This document shows positions 24,289-32,134 of a stretch of 64,000 bases of DNA, in pieces (position 1 is the first letter of the stretch; each line of letters begins with the position of its first letter). The notes below the pieces were generated by a model. The model searched no databases. It saw only the letters and a program-made list of their open reading frames with translations, and was not told the origin of the DNA. Made by a program: the position numbers and the translations under genes. This DNA comes from Autumnicola edwardsiae (GTDB lineage Bacteria > Bacteroidota > Bacteroidia > Flavobacteriales > Flavobacteriaceae): assembly GCF_031846505.1 (NCBI RefSeq), contig NZ_JAVRHP010000005.1:1-64000 (forward strand). The letters are read 5' to 3'.

Positions 24289-25683
24289 ATGTCTGATAAG
24301 CCACTATTTCATTTCGAAATCTCCGAGCGAAAGATATTTCTGCGCCTTTTTGACACCTTTTTCGTACTGCTTGCGCTGAGTATTGTAGGTGTAGTCTTTC
24401 AATTTAGTTATTTCAGGATAGACAGCCAATATTGGGTGTGGACCGTGGTTCTTGTTGCTTTTTTAAATTTTTTTGCGACCGTTTTTGAACTGTATGACCT
24501 TCAGAAGGCCAGTAGGTTTGATAAAGTTTTTCAGAATGTGGTCCTCGCTACTTCCCTCACAGTACTTTTTTACATTTTAACTCCTTTTATCACACCCAGT
24601 TTACCGGAAAACCGCTTGCAAATCCTTTTCTTTTTTCTTTCCATTGCCGGGATATTGTTGCTGTGGCGGTATGCTTATATAGCATTAATCACCACTCCGC
24701 GTTTTTATAAACGGGTGCTCGTTGTGGGCGATTCTTTTGATATTAAGTTAATTGCAGAGACACTTCGCAATTCTGATCCTAATTATTCTGTCATTGGATT
24801 TATTAATACAGAAAAGGAATACGATGCCGGGTTTGATTATGAAGGTTTAACACGCTTTAAAGTTGAAGAATTATCTGCTGTGGTTGAGGAGTACCATATT
24901 AATGAAGTTATTGTGGCACATGCACATAAAAGAAATTTGATGATTACCCTTTACAACCAGCTTAATGAGTTGCTAATGAAGGGATTTCCTATACGTGATT
25001 ATTATCATGTTTATGAGGAAACCACGAGGAGGATTCCTGTAGACAAGGTGGACAAGGATTTTTATCGTTACTTTCCTTTTAGCCGGAATAATGCAAATCA
25101 GTTTTACAGGTTGTCTTTTCGCATTTTTGATGTAATCGCTGCTGTTGCAGGCATACTTTTTGGCTTATTTATCTTACCTTTTATCGTGCTGGGTAACCTG
25201 GTTGGAAACAGGGGGGAGTTATTTTATTCTCAAACAAGGATAGGGAAATACGGAAAACCTTTTCGAATCCTGAAATTCAGGACAATGCTTCACGATGCTG
25301 AGGTCACAGGACCGCAGTATGCACAAAAGGATGATCTTCGGGTTACTCCCTTCGGAAAATTTTTAAGACGTTCAAGAATAGATGAAATTCCGCAGTTTCT
25401 AAACGTGCTTAAGGGGGAAATGAGCATGATAGGACCCCGTCCCGAAAGACCGGTTTTTGTAAAAGAATTATCTGAAGCAATTCCGTTTTATGAAACGCGG
25501 CATGTAATAAAACCGGGGCTCACCGGCTGGGCGCAGGTAATGGCCAACTACGGAACTTCCCATACCGACAGCCTGGAAAAACTTCAATATGACTTGTACT
25601 ACATCAAGCACAGGGGATTATTTCTTGATATTGATATTCTACTAAAAACGTTTAGTACGGTTATTTTCTATAGAGGACAATGA
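24289..25683 (+). CDS. Undecaprenyl-phosphate sugar-1-phosphate transferase (exopolysaccharide initiating enzyme)
   Basis: 464 residues of the polyprenyl glycosylphosphotransferase family (WbaP/WcaJ type). Four N-terminal membrane helices (about 15-130), a nucleotide-binding-like middle domain (RVLVVGDSFDIKLIAETL, about 140-265), a fifth helix near 275-300, then the catalytic sugar transferase domain with FRILKFRTMLHDAE, RRSRIDEIPQFLNVLKGEMSMIGPRPERP and KPGLTGWAQV. The conserved DE and PRPERP blocks are intact. It transfers hexose-1-phosphate to undecaprenyl phosphate and so begins repeat-unit assembly. It is the last + strand gene of the cluster. Confidence 0.93.
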   Translation: MSDKPLFHFEISERKIFLRLFDTFFVLLALSIVGVVFQFSYFRIDSQYWVWTVVLVAFLNFFATVFELYDLQKASRFDKVFQNVVLATSLTVLFYILTPFITPSLPENRLQILFFFLSIAGILLLWRYAYIALITTPRFYKRVLVVGDSFDIKLIAETLRNSDPNYSVIGFINTEKEYDAGFDYEGLTRFKVEELSAVVEEYHINEVIVAHAHKRNLMITLYNQLNELLMKGFPIRDYYHVYEETTRRIPVDKVDKDFYRYFPFSRNNANQFYRLSFRIFDVIAAVAGILFGLFILPFIVLGNLVGNRGELFYSQTRIGKYGKPFRILKFRTMLHDAEVTGPQYAQKDDLRVTPFGKFLRRSRIDEIPQFLNVLKGEMSMIGPRPERPVFVKELSEAIPFYETRHVIKPGLTGWAQVMANYGTSHTDSLEKLQYDLYYIKHRGLFLDIDILLKTFSTVIFYRGQ

Positions 25684-25893
25684 TGAGAAGTTCAGAGTTT
25701 ATAGTTCGGAGTTCGGAGTAGACCGTGGTTGAAAAGTTTAAAGTTTAACGTTTGCCTGCGTTTCCCTAAACTTTCCGTTCTCCACTTTTTAACCGACAAA
25801 AGACATCTCACAACTGAAGATTACATTCCACCGTGCTCACCTTTTCATTTGTGCTAAAACCAAGCAACAAACTACAAACGACGAACAACTAAC
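25684..25893. other. Gap with low-complexity repeat DNA
   Basis: About 210 bases between converging genes. Runs such as AGTTCAGAGTTTATAGTTCGGAGTTCGG and AACAAACTACAAACGACGAACAACTAAC are the short A/C-rich or G/T-rich low-complexity type seen at several sites in the window. No open frame or RNA gene is recognised, and no clear terminator hairpin. Confidence 0.6.
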
Positions 25894-27480
25894 TTACAAC
25901 GGTCTGTGCCGTTTATACTTTACCATAGCAAATAAGAAGAGAAAAAGTGCCAGAAACTGAGCTACGCGGGCGATATAGTCGCCGTATTCTACATAAAAAG
26001 TTTTTTCATCATTTAGAAATACTTCAGATTTAATGCTTCCGCGTTTTTCGTATTCCAAAGTCTTACCAACATCGCCAAGAGGGTTTATAAAAGCAGAAAT
26101 TCCGGTGTTGGCACTTCGTACTACAGATTTTCGGGTTTCAATAGCTCTTAATTTTGCATAACTTAAATGCTGCTGGTGGCCTTGTGTGTCTCCCCACCAG
26201 GCATCATTGGTGATAATTGCAAGAAATTCGGCTCCATTTTTTACATAACCGGTAACATATTCACCATACACAGATTCGTAACAAATAATGGGGGCCGCAA
26301 AAGCACCATTATCGAGTTTAAAAACTTCACGGTCCGGTTGAGTGGTTTTCATGGCCACTGTTCCGCCTAAATCAATCATTATATCCCCTAAAATCGGCTT
26401 TAAAAAACTCTGATACGGAAAATTTTCAACCCCAACGACCAACTTTGACTTATGATAGAGTTGCGACTCACCATCACTTATTAAAAAAGCCGAATTGTAG
26501 TCGTCGTACCAGTCGTTTGTTCCTATCTGATTGCTTTGCGGACGCACCTGGGCAGGATCACTAAAGCGTTGATAAAAGGAGACGCCACCCAAAAAATTCA
26601 AATTATCGTACTTCCTTACGATCTGTCGTCCAAAATAAGCTGCTTCAGAATTTTCAAATTGCTGTAACACAGTACCATCTGCAAAGACTGTTTCGGGAGC
26701 AACAAGAAGATCTGTAGACTGTGTTGTATTTTCTTCGGTTAAATTGGTGAGTAATTCGGCAATACGGGTGTCGTTCGTATTATATTTTTCGGTATAAGGA
26801 TTGATATTGGGTTGTAGAACAACGGCTTCCATGGATCTTTCCGGCATTTCATAAGTATTCCGAATAATATAGGAGGCAGAAATAGGGATAAGCAGAAGGA
26901 GTGTAATTTTAAATATTCCGCGGTAGATAACTGCCTTATCACGATATTCCCGGTAAAGTAAAACTGCTTTAAAAACAGCGATGTTAACAAGCCAGATCCA
27001 CAACGTACCGCCAAAAGTACCGGTGTATTCATACCACTGAATCAGATTATGATATTCTGAAAATCCATTGCCCAGGTTAAGCCACGGCCAGGAAAAATCC
27101 CAACTAAGATGAATTTTTTCAAAAACGATCCAAATACTAACCAGGAATGATGAAGCTGCGGTAAAATTGACCCTCTTAGCTACCACATGATAAATAAGGA
27201 ACACCAGGCTCATGAGCAACGAATTCGCAAGAATAGCGAAGGTCCCGCCAAAAGGAGTGGAAAAATAGATCCAATAGGTGGTAATAAGGTTCCAGATAAA
27301 GAACGTGAGGTAAGCCACGCCAAAAACCTTTAACTTGCTGTAAGCATAGAAATTTCTGATTCTAAATTCCGCGATTAAAAGGGGTGTGAAAGCAACAAAT
27401 AGTAAGAATGGAAAACCGTAAGTAGGCCAACCCAGCGCCAGTATAATTCCGCTTAAAAATGCCAGTAAAATATTTTTCAT
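25894..27480 (-). CDS. lnt: Apolipoprotein N-acyltransferase
   Basis: Adds the third acyl chain to the N-terminal cysteine of lipoproteins in the inner membrane. From ATG 27480 it has 528 residues; a longer frame from 27519 adds 13 unlikely residues. Several membrane helices fill the first about 210 residues, then a nitrilase-fold domain: Glu in APETVF, Lys in YHKSKLVVGVENFPY and Cys in IICYESVYGEYV form the catalytic triad, and RSANTGISAFINPLG is characteristic. A final membrane helix precedes the C-terminus. It stands alone, facing the polysaccharide cluster. Confidence 0.93.
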   Translation of the reverse strand: MKNILLAFLSGIILALGWPTYGFPFLLFVAFTPLLIAEFRIRNFYAYSKLKVFGVAYLTFFIWNLITTYWIYFSTPFGGTFAILANSLLMSLVFLIYHVVAKRVNFTAASSFLVSIWIVFEKIHLSWDFSWPWLNLGNGFSEYHNLIQWYEYTGTFGGTLWIWLVNIAVFKAVLLYREYRDKAVIYRGIFKITLLLLIPISASYIIRNTYEMPERSMEAVVLQPNINPYTEKYNTNDTRIAELLTNLTEENTTQSTDLLVAPETVFADGTVLQQFENSEAAYFGRQIVRKYDNLNFLGGVSFYQRFSDPAQVRPQSNQIGTNDWYDDYNSAFLISDGESQLYHKSKLVVGVENFPYQSFLKPILGDIMIDLGGTVAMKTTQPDREVFKLDNGAFAAPIICYESVYGEYVTGYVKNGAEFLAIITNDAWWGDTQGHQQHLSYAKLRAIETRKSVVRSANTGISAFINPLGDVGKTLEYEKRGSIKSEVFLNDEKTFYVEYGDYIARVAQFLALFLFLFAMVKYKRHRPL

Positions 27481-27588
27481 TCCGGATATCTCTTTTTCAC
27501 TGATGAATTGTAGGAGCATTCAAAAATAACAAACTGGTAAGCATAAACCTATTATTGTGCCAATTGTTGAAGTAGTGTTTTTGTACAG

Positions 27589-27900
27589 GTCGATAATTGC
27601 CATTTTTGAGGTGTAACTTTTTAGAGGAAAGAGGAAAGAGGAAAGAGGAAAAAACGAACTCTCCACTTTCCACTCTTCACTTTTTTGCAGGGGAATTTAT
27701 GGTGTACTCGTGGCGAAACTATAGGCCGATAATTGCCATTTTTGGCACTTGACTTTTTGAGATGATACAGGAAAGAAGATCAACTTTCCTATTTTCACTC
27801 GTCACTTTTTGGAGAAAATTATTTGTGTATTTGTGGTATAAACTATAGGTCGATATTTGCCATTTGAGGCTGCCATTAGATTTTATATTCAAACTCCACA
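27589..27900. repeat. Three degenerate units of a GTCGATAATTGCC-containing repeat
   Basis: GTCGATAATTGCC at 27589-27601, GCCGATAATTGCC at 27725-27737 and GTCGATATTTGCC at 27849-27861, spaced 136 and 124 bases. Flanking sequence is also shared (CATTTTTG after the core; GTGGYRWAAACTATAGG before it in the last two). The region between lnt and pssA is otherwise without a credible gene. Confidence 0.75.
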
Positions 27901-27992
27901 TTTGATTGGTGCCTCATTCCTAATTGAACTTTAAGTGTGTGGTGTGTCTTTTATTTTTAGCTCTTTAACTTTTTAACTCTTTTAGATAGTCA

Positions 27993-28072
27993 ACAGACAA
28001 ACAGACAAACAGACAAACAGACAAACAGACAAACAGACAAACAAACCACAAACCACAAACCACAAACCACAA
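27993..28072 (+). repeat. Tandem octamer then heptamer microsatellite
   Basis: Six perfect copies of ACAGACAA (27993-28040), then after ACAA four copies of ACCACAA (28045-28072). More ACAAAC/ACGAAC-like DNA follows to about 28110. It lies 85-165 bases upstream of pssA. There are no spacers, so it is not a CRISPR array. Confidence 0.9.
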
Positions 28073-28156
28073 ACAACTGAAACGCTAAACCATAAACTAC
28101 GAACAACAGATACGTCATATTTATTCTTACTTTAGTATCTTCATACAAAATTTTTT

Positions 28157-28921
28157 ATGGATCTAAAGAGGCACGTCCCCAATTTCATTACACTTCTAAA
28201 CTTGTTAAGTGGCAGCATTGCCGTTATTTTTGCTGTACAGGGCAGTCTCATAATGGCAGCTTTATTTGTTGCCCTGGGGATATTTTTTGATTTTTTTGAT
28301 GGGTTGGCAGCTCGTGCTTTGGATGTAAAAAGTGAGGTGGGGCTTCAATTAGATTCTTTGGCAGATGCTGTAACGAGCGGTGTTGTACCCGGTATTGTAA
28401 TGTATCAAATGCTGAATATTGCGCTTCCCAATACCAGCAGTGGGACTTCTACCGACTGGAATGTAGATGATACTTTTATGGAGTGGAATTTTAATAATCT
28501 TGCCCTTATTGGTCTCTTGATTATACTGGCATCTGCTTACCGGCTTGCAAAATTTAATGTAGACGACAGGCAAACCGATTCTTTTATAGGCCTTCCTACA
28601 CCCGCCAACGCATTGCTTATTTTGAGTTTACCGTTAATTCTTTCCTTTCAGCCGGGAGAAATTGTCTCTTCTCTAATCCTGAATGAATGGTTCCTTATAG
28701 GACTAACCTTGCTGAGTTGTTATCTTTTAAATGCTGAAGTAAAATTATTTGCACTTAAATTTTCTGACTGGTCATTTACAAATAATAAGCTGAGGTACAT
28801 TTTTATTCTGCTTTGTCTCATCCTGGTTATTCTGCTTCAGTTTGCCGCTATACCAGTAATTATTATCAGTTATGTGCTGTTGTCCCTTATTTTTGGGGAT
28901 CAGAAGAAGGTGTTGGAATGA
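28157..28921 (+). CDS. pssA: CDP-diacylglycerol-serine O-phosphatidyltransferase
   Basis: Makes phosphatidylserine, the precursor of phosphatidylethanolamine, at the inner membrane. 254 residues with about seven membrane segments. The CDP-alcohol phosphotransferase signature D-x2-DG-x2-AR-x8-G-x3-D-x3-D is complete at 45-70 (DFFDGLAARALD...GLQLDSLAD), and KRHVPNFITLLNLLSG matches the PssA N-terminus. It is a single gene; the upstream microsatellite lies close enough to affect its promoter. Confidence 0.92.
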   Translation: MDLKRHVPNFITLLNLLSGSIAVIFAVQGSLIMAALFVALGIFFDFFDGLAARALDVKSEVGLQLDSLADAVTSGVVPGIVMYQMLNIALPNTSSGTSTDWNVDDTFMEWNFNNLALIGLLIILASAYRLAKFNVDDRQTDSFIGLPTPANALLILSLPLILSFQPGEIVSSLILNEWFLIGLTLLSCYLLNAEVKLFALKFSDWSFTNNKLRYIFILLCLILVILLQFAAIPVIIISYVLLSLIFGDQKKVLE

Positions 28922-29101
28922 TGGTGAGTGGTGAATAGTGAGAGTTTGTAAAAGTTTTAAAAAAGAGAAGAGAGGAAAGAATGTAAAGATTTTTTTGAAT
29001 AAGACGTGCGAGCCAATAATCAACTTCAAAAAAGGTCAACCCTATTCAGAACTCCACACTCCACAAACTGACCACCCAAAACCCACAACAGGCAACAGTA
29101 T
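28922..29101. other. Gap between convergent pssA and lptB
   Basis: A 180-base gap of low-complexity DNA (GTGGTGAATAGTGAGAG, then CACAAACTGACCACCCAAAACCCACAACAGGCAAC). The latter closely resembles the linker repeat inside the fused glycosyltransferase. No gene or clear terminator is seen. Confidence 0.55.
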
Positions 29102-29842
29102 CTAATCAAAAAGTCTCTTTTTACGGAGTTCGAAATTTTTACCCAGGTAAACTTTTCTTACCATTTCATCTTCAGCTAATTCTTCAGGTTGGCCGTGTTT
29201 TAAAATATTACCTTCAAACATAAGATAGGTACGGTCGGTGATGGCAAGTGTTTCCTGTACGTTGTGATCTGTAATTAAAATGCCGATATTCTTATTTTTC
29301 AGCTGTGCTACAATTCTCTGAATGTCTTCCACCGCAACAGGATCAACACCGGCAAAGGGCTCATCCAGAAGAATAAATTTAGGATCGGTAGCAAGTGCCC
29401 TGGCAATTTCGGTACGCCGTCGCTCTCCACCGCTTAGCAAATCACCACGATTTGTACGAATGTGGCCCAGTCCAAATTCTTCTATAAGTGACTCCATCTT
29501 TATTTGCCTTTCTTTTTTAGAAAGTGAGGTGAGCTCCAATACGCTCATAATATTGTCTTCAATACTTAATTTTCTAAAGACAGATGCTTCCTGAGCCAGA
29601 TATCCTATACCATTTTGCGCCCGCTTGTACATAGGATATTTAGTAATATTGATCTTATCTAGGATAATGTCGCCGCTGTTAGGCTTAATTAGTCCTACAA
29701 TCATATAAAAAGAAGTGGTTTTTCCGGCTCCGTTTGGACCCAGCAAACCAACGATTTCTCCCTGGTTTACTTCCAGGGAAATGCCTTTAACAACTTCTCG
29801 TCCTTTATAAGATTTTACTAACTTCTCGGCGCGTAATTTCAT
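29102..29842 (-). CDS. lptB: LPS export ABC transporter ATP-binding protein
   Basis: Energises extraction of LPS from the inner membrane with LptFG and passage over the LptCA bridge. 246 residues: Walker A GPNGAGKT (35-42), Q-loop GYLAQEASVFRKL, ABC signature LSGGERRR, Walker B FILLDEPFAGVDPVAV and switch His in LITDHNVQETL. The YLAQEASVFRKLSIEDN block is typical of LptB among ABC ATPases. It is the last gene of the leftward kdsD-tatC-AhpD-like-lptB group. Confidence 0.94.
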   Translation of the reverse strand: MKLRAEKLVKSYKGREVVKGISLEVNQGEIVGLLGPNGAGKTTSFYMIVGLIKPNSGDIILDKINITKYPMYKRAQNGIGYLAQEASVFRKLSIEDNIMSVLELTSLSKKERQIKMESLIEEFGLGHIRTNRGDLLSGGERRRTEIARALATDPKFILLDEPFAGVDPVAVEDIQRIVAQLKNKNIGILITDHNVQETLAITDRTYLMFEGNILKHGQPEELAEDEMVRKVYLGKNFELRKKRLFD

Positions 29843-29888
29843 TCCTGATTATTTAATGCTGATTGAAGCAGTAATTATACCAAAATAA

Positions 29889-30242
29889 TTATCCTTCTTT
29901 AGTTTCTTCCAATGCTTCCCAATATTCAAAAGCTCTTCGCAAATGTGGAATTACGATGGTTCCCCCAATAAGAGTTCCGATACTCAAGGTTTCCATAACT
30001 TCCTCACGTGCCACACCTTGCTTATAGCTGGATTCCAGATGATATTTTACACAATCATCACATCTCAGGACCACAGAGGCTACCAGGCCAAGCAGTTCCT
30101 TAGTTTTTTTGTCCAGTACTCCTTCTGTAAAAGCGTTGGTGTCCAGGTTAAAAATCCTTTTAAGAACTTTATTGTTCTCATTCAGGATTTTATCATTCAT
30201 TTGCTGCCTGTATATATTAAAATCTTCTACTTTATTGGCCAT
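29889..30242 (-). CDS. Carboxymuconolactone decarboxylase/AhpD-family protein
   Basis: 117 residues from ATG 30242 (MANKVEDFNIYRQQMND). The CMD/AhpD fold shows TKELLGLVASVVLRCDDCVKYHLESSYKQGVAREEVMETL; CDDC with the downstream His gives the CxxC...H redox centre of AhpD-like alkylhydroperoxidases. Cytosolic. The start overlaps the end of tatC by 11 bases, so translation is probably coupled. Physiological partner unknown. Confidence 0.85.
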   Translation of the reverse strand: MANKVEDFNIYRQQMNDKILNENNKVLKRIFNLDTNAFTEGVLDKKTKELLGLVASVVLRCDDCVKYHLESSYKQGVAREEVMETLSIGTLIGGTIVIPHLRRAFEYWEALEETKEG

Positions 30243-31086
30243 CACCTTTTTTCTTTAAATTTTTTAACTCTCTTTTATAGATCACCTTTGAAATAAAAAT
30301 ACTTACCTCATATAAAATAAGCACCGGAATAGCAACAATTATCTGACTTACAATATCCGGTGGTGTAATGACTGCAGAGAGTATTAATACGATAACGAGG
30401 GCGTATTTTCTATACTTCCTCAGGAAATCGGGAGTTACCACTCCTACTTTTGTAAGGAAGTAAATAACGATCGGCAGTTCAAAAATAAGTCCGCTGGCCA
30501 AAACTGAGGCTCTAACAAGACTTATATAACTGCTAAGATCGAAGTCATTAAAAACGGTTTCACTTACCTGGTATTTCCCCAGGAAATTAATTGATAAAGG
30601 AGTTACAACATAATATCCAAATAGTACACCAAGGAAAAAGAGCATTGAGGAAACAAAAATAAAACCTTTTGCATTTTTTCTTTCATATTCGTGCATGGCT
30701 GGAGCTACAAATTTCCAGAATTCATAGATTACATAAGGAAAGGCGACAATAAAACCTGCTGTTATGGAGGTCCAGACATGTGCTGAAAACTGTCCACCCA
30801 TTGTTCTACTTTGTATCCTGAAAGGCATTTCGTCAAAACAAAATCCGCCATCAATCCCAATAAAGTTCGAAATACGGCAGAGCATGCTATAAGAGAAAAA
30901 GCTACCCCTGCTTGGTCCAAAAAGCAGAACATCAAAAATAAAACTTTTTGCCAAAAAGGCAATTGCTGCTGCTATTACAACAGAAAGTGTGGCTCTAATA
31001 AGATGCCATCTAAGGTCTTCCAGGTGATCCAGGAAAGACATTTCCTGTTCCTGCTCAGGTGGTTGAGGAGAAGCGATTTTTTTCAT
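30232..31086 (-). CDS. tatC: Sec-independent protein translocase TatC
   Basis: Twin-arginine signal-peptide receptor in the inner membrane. 284 residues with six hydrophobic spans. Conserved features: MSFLDHLEDLRWHLIRA near the N-terminus (TatC FxxHLxELR signature), FVAPAMHEYERKNAK in the first cytoplasmic loop and FELPIVIYFLTKVGVV. The N-terminal cytosolic stretch (KKIASPQPPEQEQ) is short. It overlaps kdsD by one base. Confidence 0.94.
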   Translation of the reverse strand: MKKIASPQPPEQEQEMSFLDHLEDLRWHLIRATLSVVIAAAIAFLAKSFIFDVLLFGPSRGSFFSYSMLCRISNFIGIDGGFCFDEMPFRIQSRTMGGQFSAHVWTSITAGFIVAFPYVIYEFWKFVAPAMHEYERKNAKGFIFVSSMLFFLGVLFGYYVVTPLSINFLGKYQVSETVFNDFDLSSYISLVRASVLASGLIFELPIVIYFLTKVGVVTPDFLRKYRKYALVIVLILSAVITPPDIVSQIIVAIPVLILYEVSIFISKVIYKRELKNLKKKGDGQ

Positions 31087-32051
31087 TATAAAATTCCTTC
31101 GCGTATTAAGTTATGAAGGTGTACCACACCGGTGTACCTTCCGTTTTCAGCGGCGAGTAATTGGGAAATTTTGTTTTCCTGTATAATCTCAAGAGCATCA
31201 ACCGCTAATGCATTATGACTAATGATTTTAGGGTTCGCACTCATAATATCTTTTGCTGTGAGGCCTTTAATTTCCTCATTATTTTTAAGCATTCTTCTAA
31301 TATCTCCGTCTGTAATTATACCTATAATTTCATTATTTTCTATAACCGGAGTAACACCCAACATTTTTTCTGAAATTTCCAAAATAACTTCAGTTATGTT
31401 ACTTTCAGGAGAGACCCGAGGTTTTTGGTTTTGACTGGTGATGTCGCTAACTCGTAGATATAATTTCTTACCGAGAGAGCCACCGGGATGATATTTGGCA
31501 AAATCTTTCCTGGAAAAACCTCTTAGCTTTAAAAGACAGATTGCCACAGCATCACCTATTACCAATTGAGCAGTTGTGCTTGTTGTTGGTGCAAGATTAT
31601 TCGGACAAGCTTCCTTCTCTACGTAAGAATTAAGGACAAAATCTGCAGCCTGACCAAGAAAAGAAGATTTATCGCCTGTAATGGCAATAAGGGTATTGTT
31701 GAAATTCTTAATAAATGGAACGAGGACCTTTATTTCCGGACTATTTCCACTCTTCGAAATACAAAGAACCACGTCCTCTTTCTGGATAGTACCAAGGTCT
31801 CCGTGAATGGCATCGCCGGCATGCATAAAAACAGCCGGAGTGCCGGTAGAGTTGAGAGTAGCAACAATTTTATTGCCAATAACTGCACTTTTTCCTATGC
31901 CGGTAACAATAACTCTTCCGGTAGAATTGTAAATAGTTTCCACAGCCTCAACAAACTCCTCATCTATCAAGTGCTCTAAATTTGCAATCGCTTTGGCTTC
32001 GGTAGAAATAGTCTCTTTTGCAGCAGTTAGAATTTTCTCTTGAAGTTTCAA
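31086..32051 (-). CDS. kdsD: D-arabinose-5-phosphate isomerase (KpsF/KdsD)
   Basis: Converts ribulose-5-phosphate to arabinose-5-phosphate, the first step to Kdo for LPS. 321 residues: an SIS domain (about 30-190) with VIVTGIGKSAVIGNKIVATLNSTGTPAVF and CISKSGNSPEIK, then two CBS domains (about 205-321) with VTPVIENNEIIGIITDGDIRRML. It is first in a leftward operon with tatC and lptB, linking Kdo synthesis and LPS export. It diverges from recQ with 83 bases between. Confidence 0.93.
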   Translation of the reverse strand: MKLQEKILTAAKETISTEAKAIANLEHLIDEEFVEAVETIYNSTGRVIVTGIGKSAVIGNKIVATLNSTGTPAVFMHAGDAIHGDLGTIQKEDVVLCISKSGNSPEIKVLVPFIKNFNNTLIAITGDKSSFLGQAADFVLNSYVEKEACPNNLAPTTSTTAQLVIGDAVAICLLKLRGFSRKDFAKYHPGGSLGKKLYLRVSDITSQNQKPRVSPESNITEVILEISEKMLGVTPVIENNEIIGIITDGDIRRMLKNNEEIKGLTAKDIMSANPKIISHNALAVDALEIIQENKISQLLAAENGRYTGVVHLHNLIREGIL

Positions 32052-32134
32052 ATTAGATGAATTATGAATTGTAAGTCCTAAAGAAATATGTATATTTAGT
32101 ATTGCAAATGTATGTAAAATTGTAAGACAATTGA

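Noticed and set aside
27993..28072. Possible CRISPR array
   Set aside because: The units are head-to-tail 8- and 7-mers with no spacers and no cas genes nearby; it is a microsatellite.
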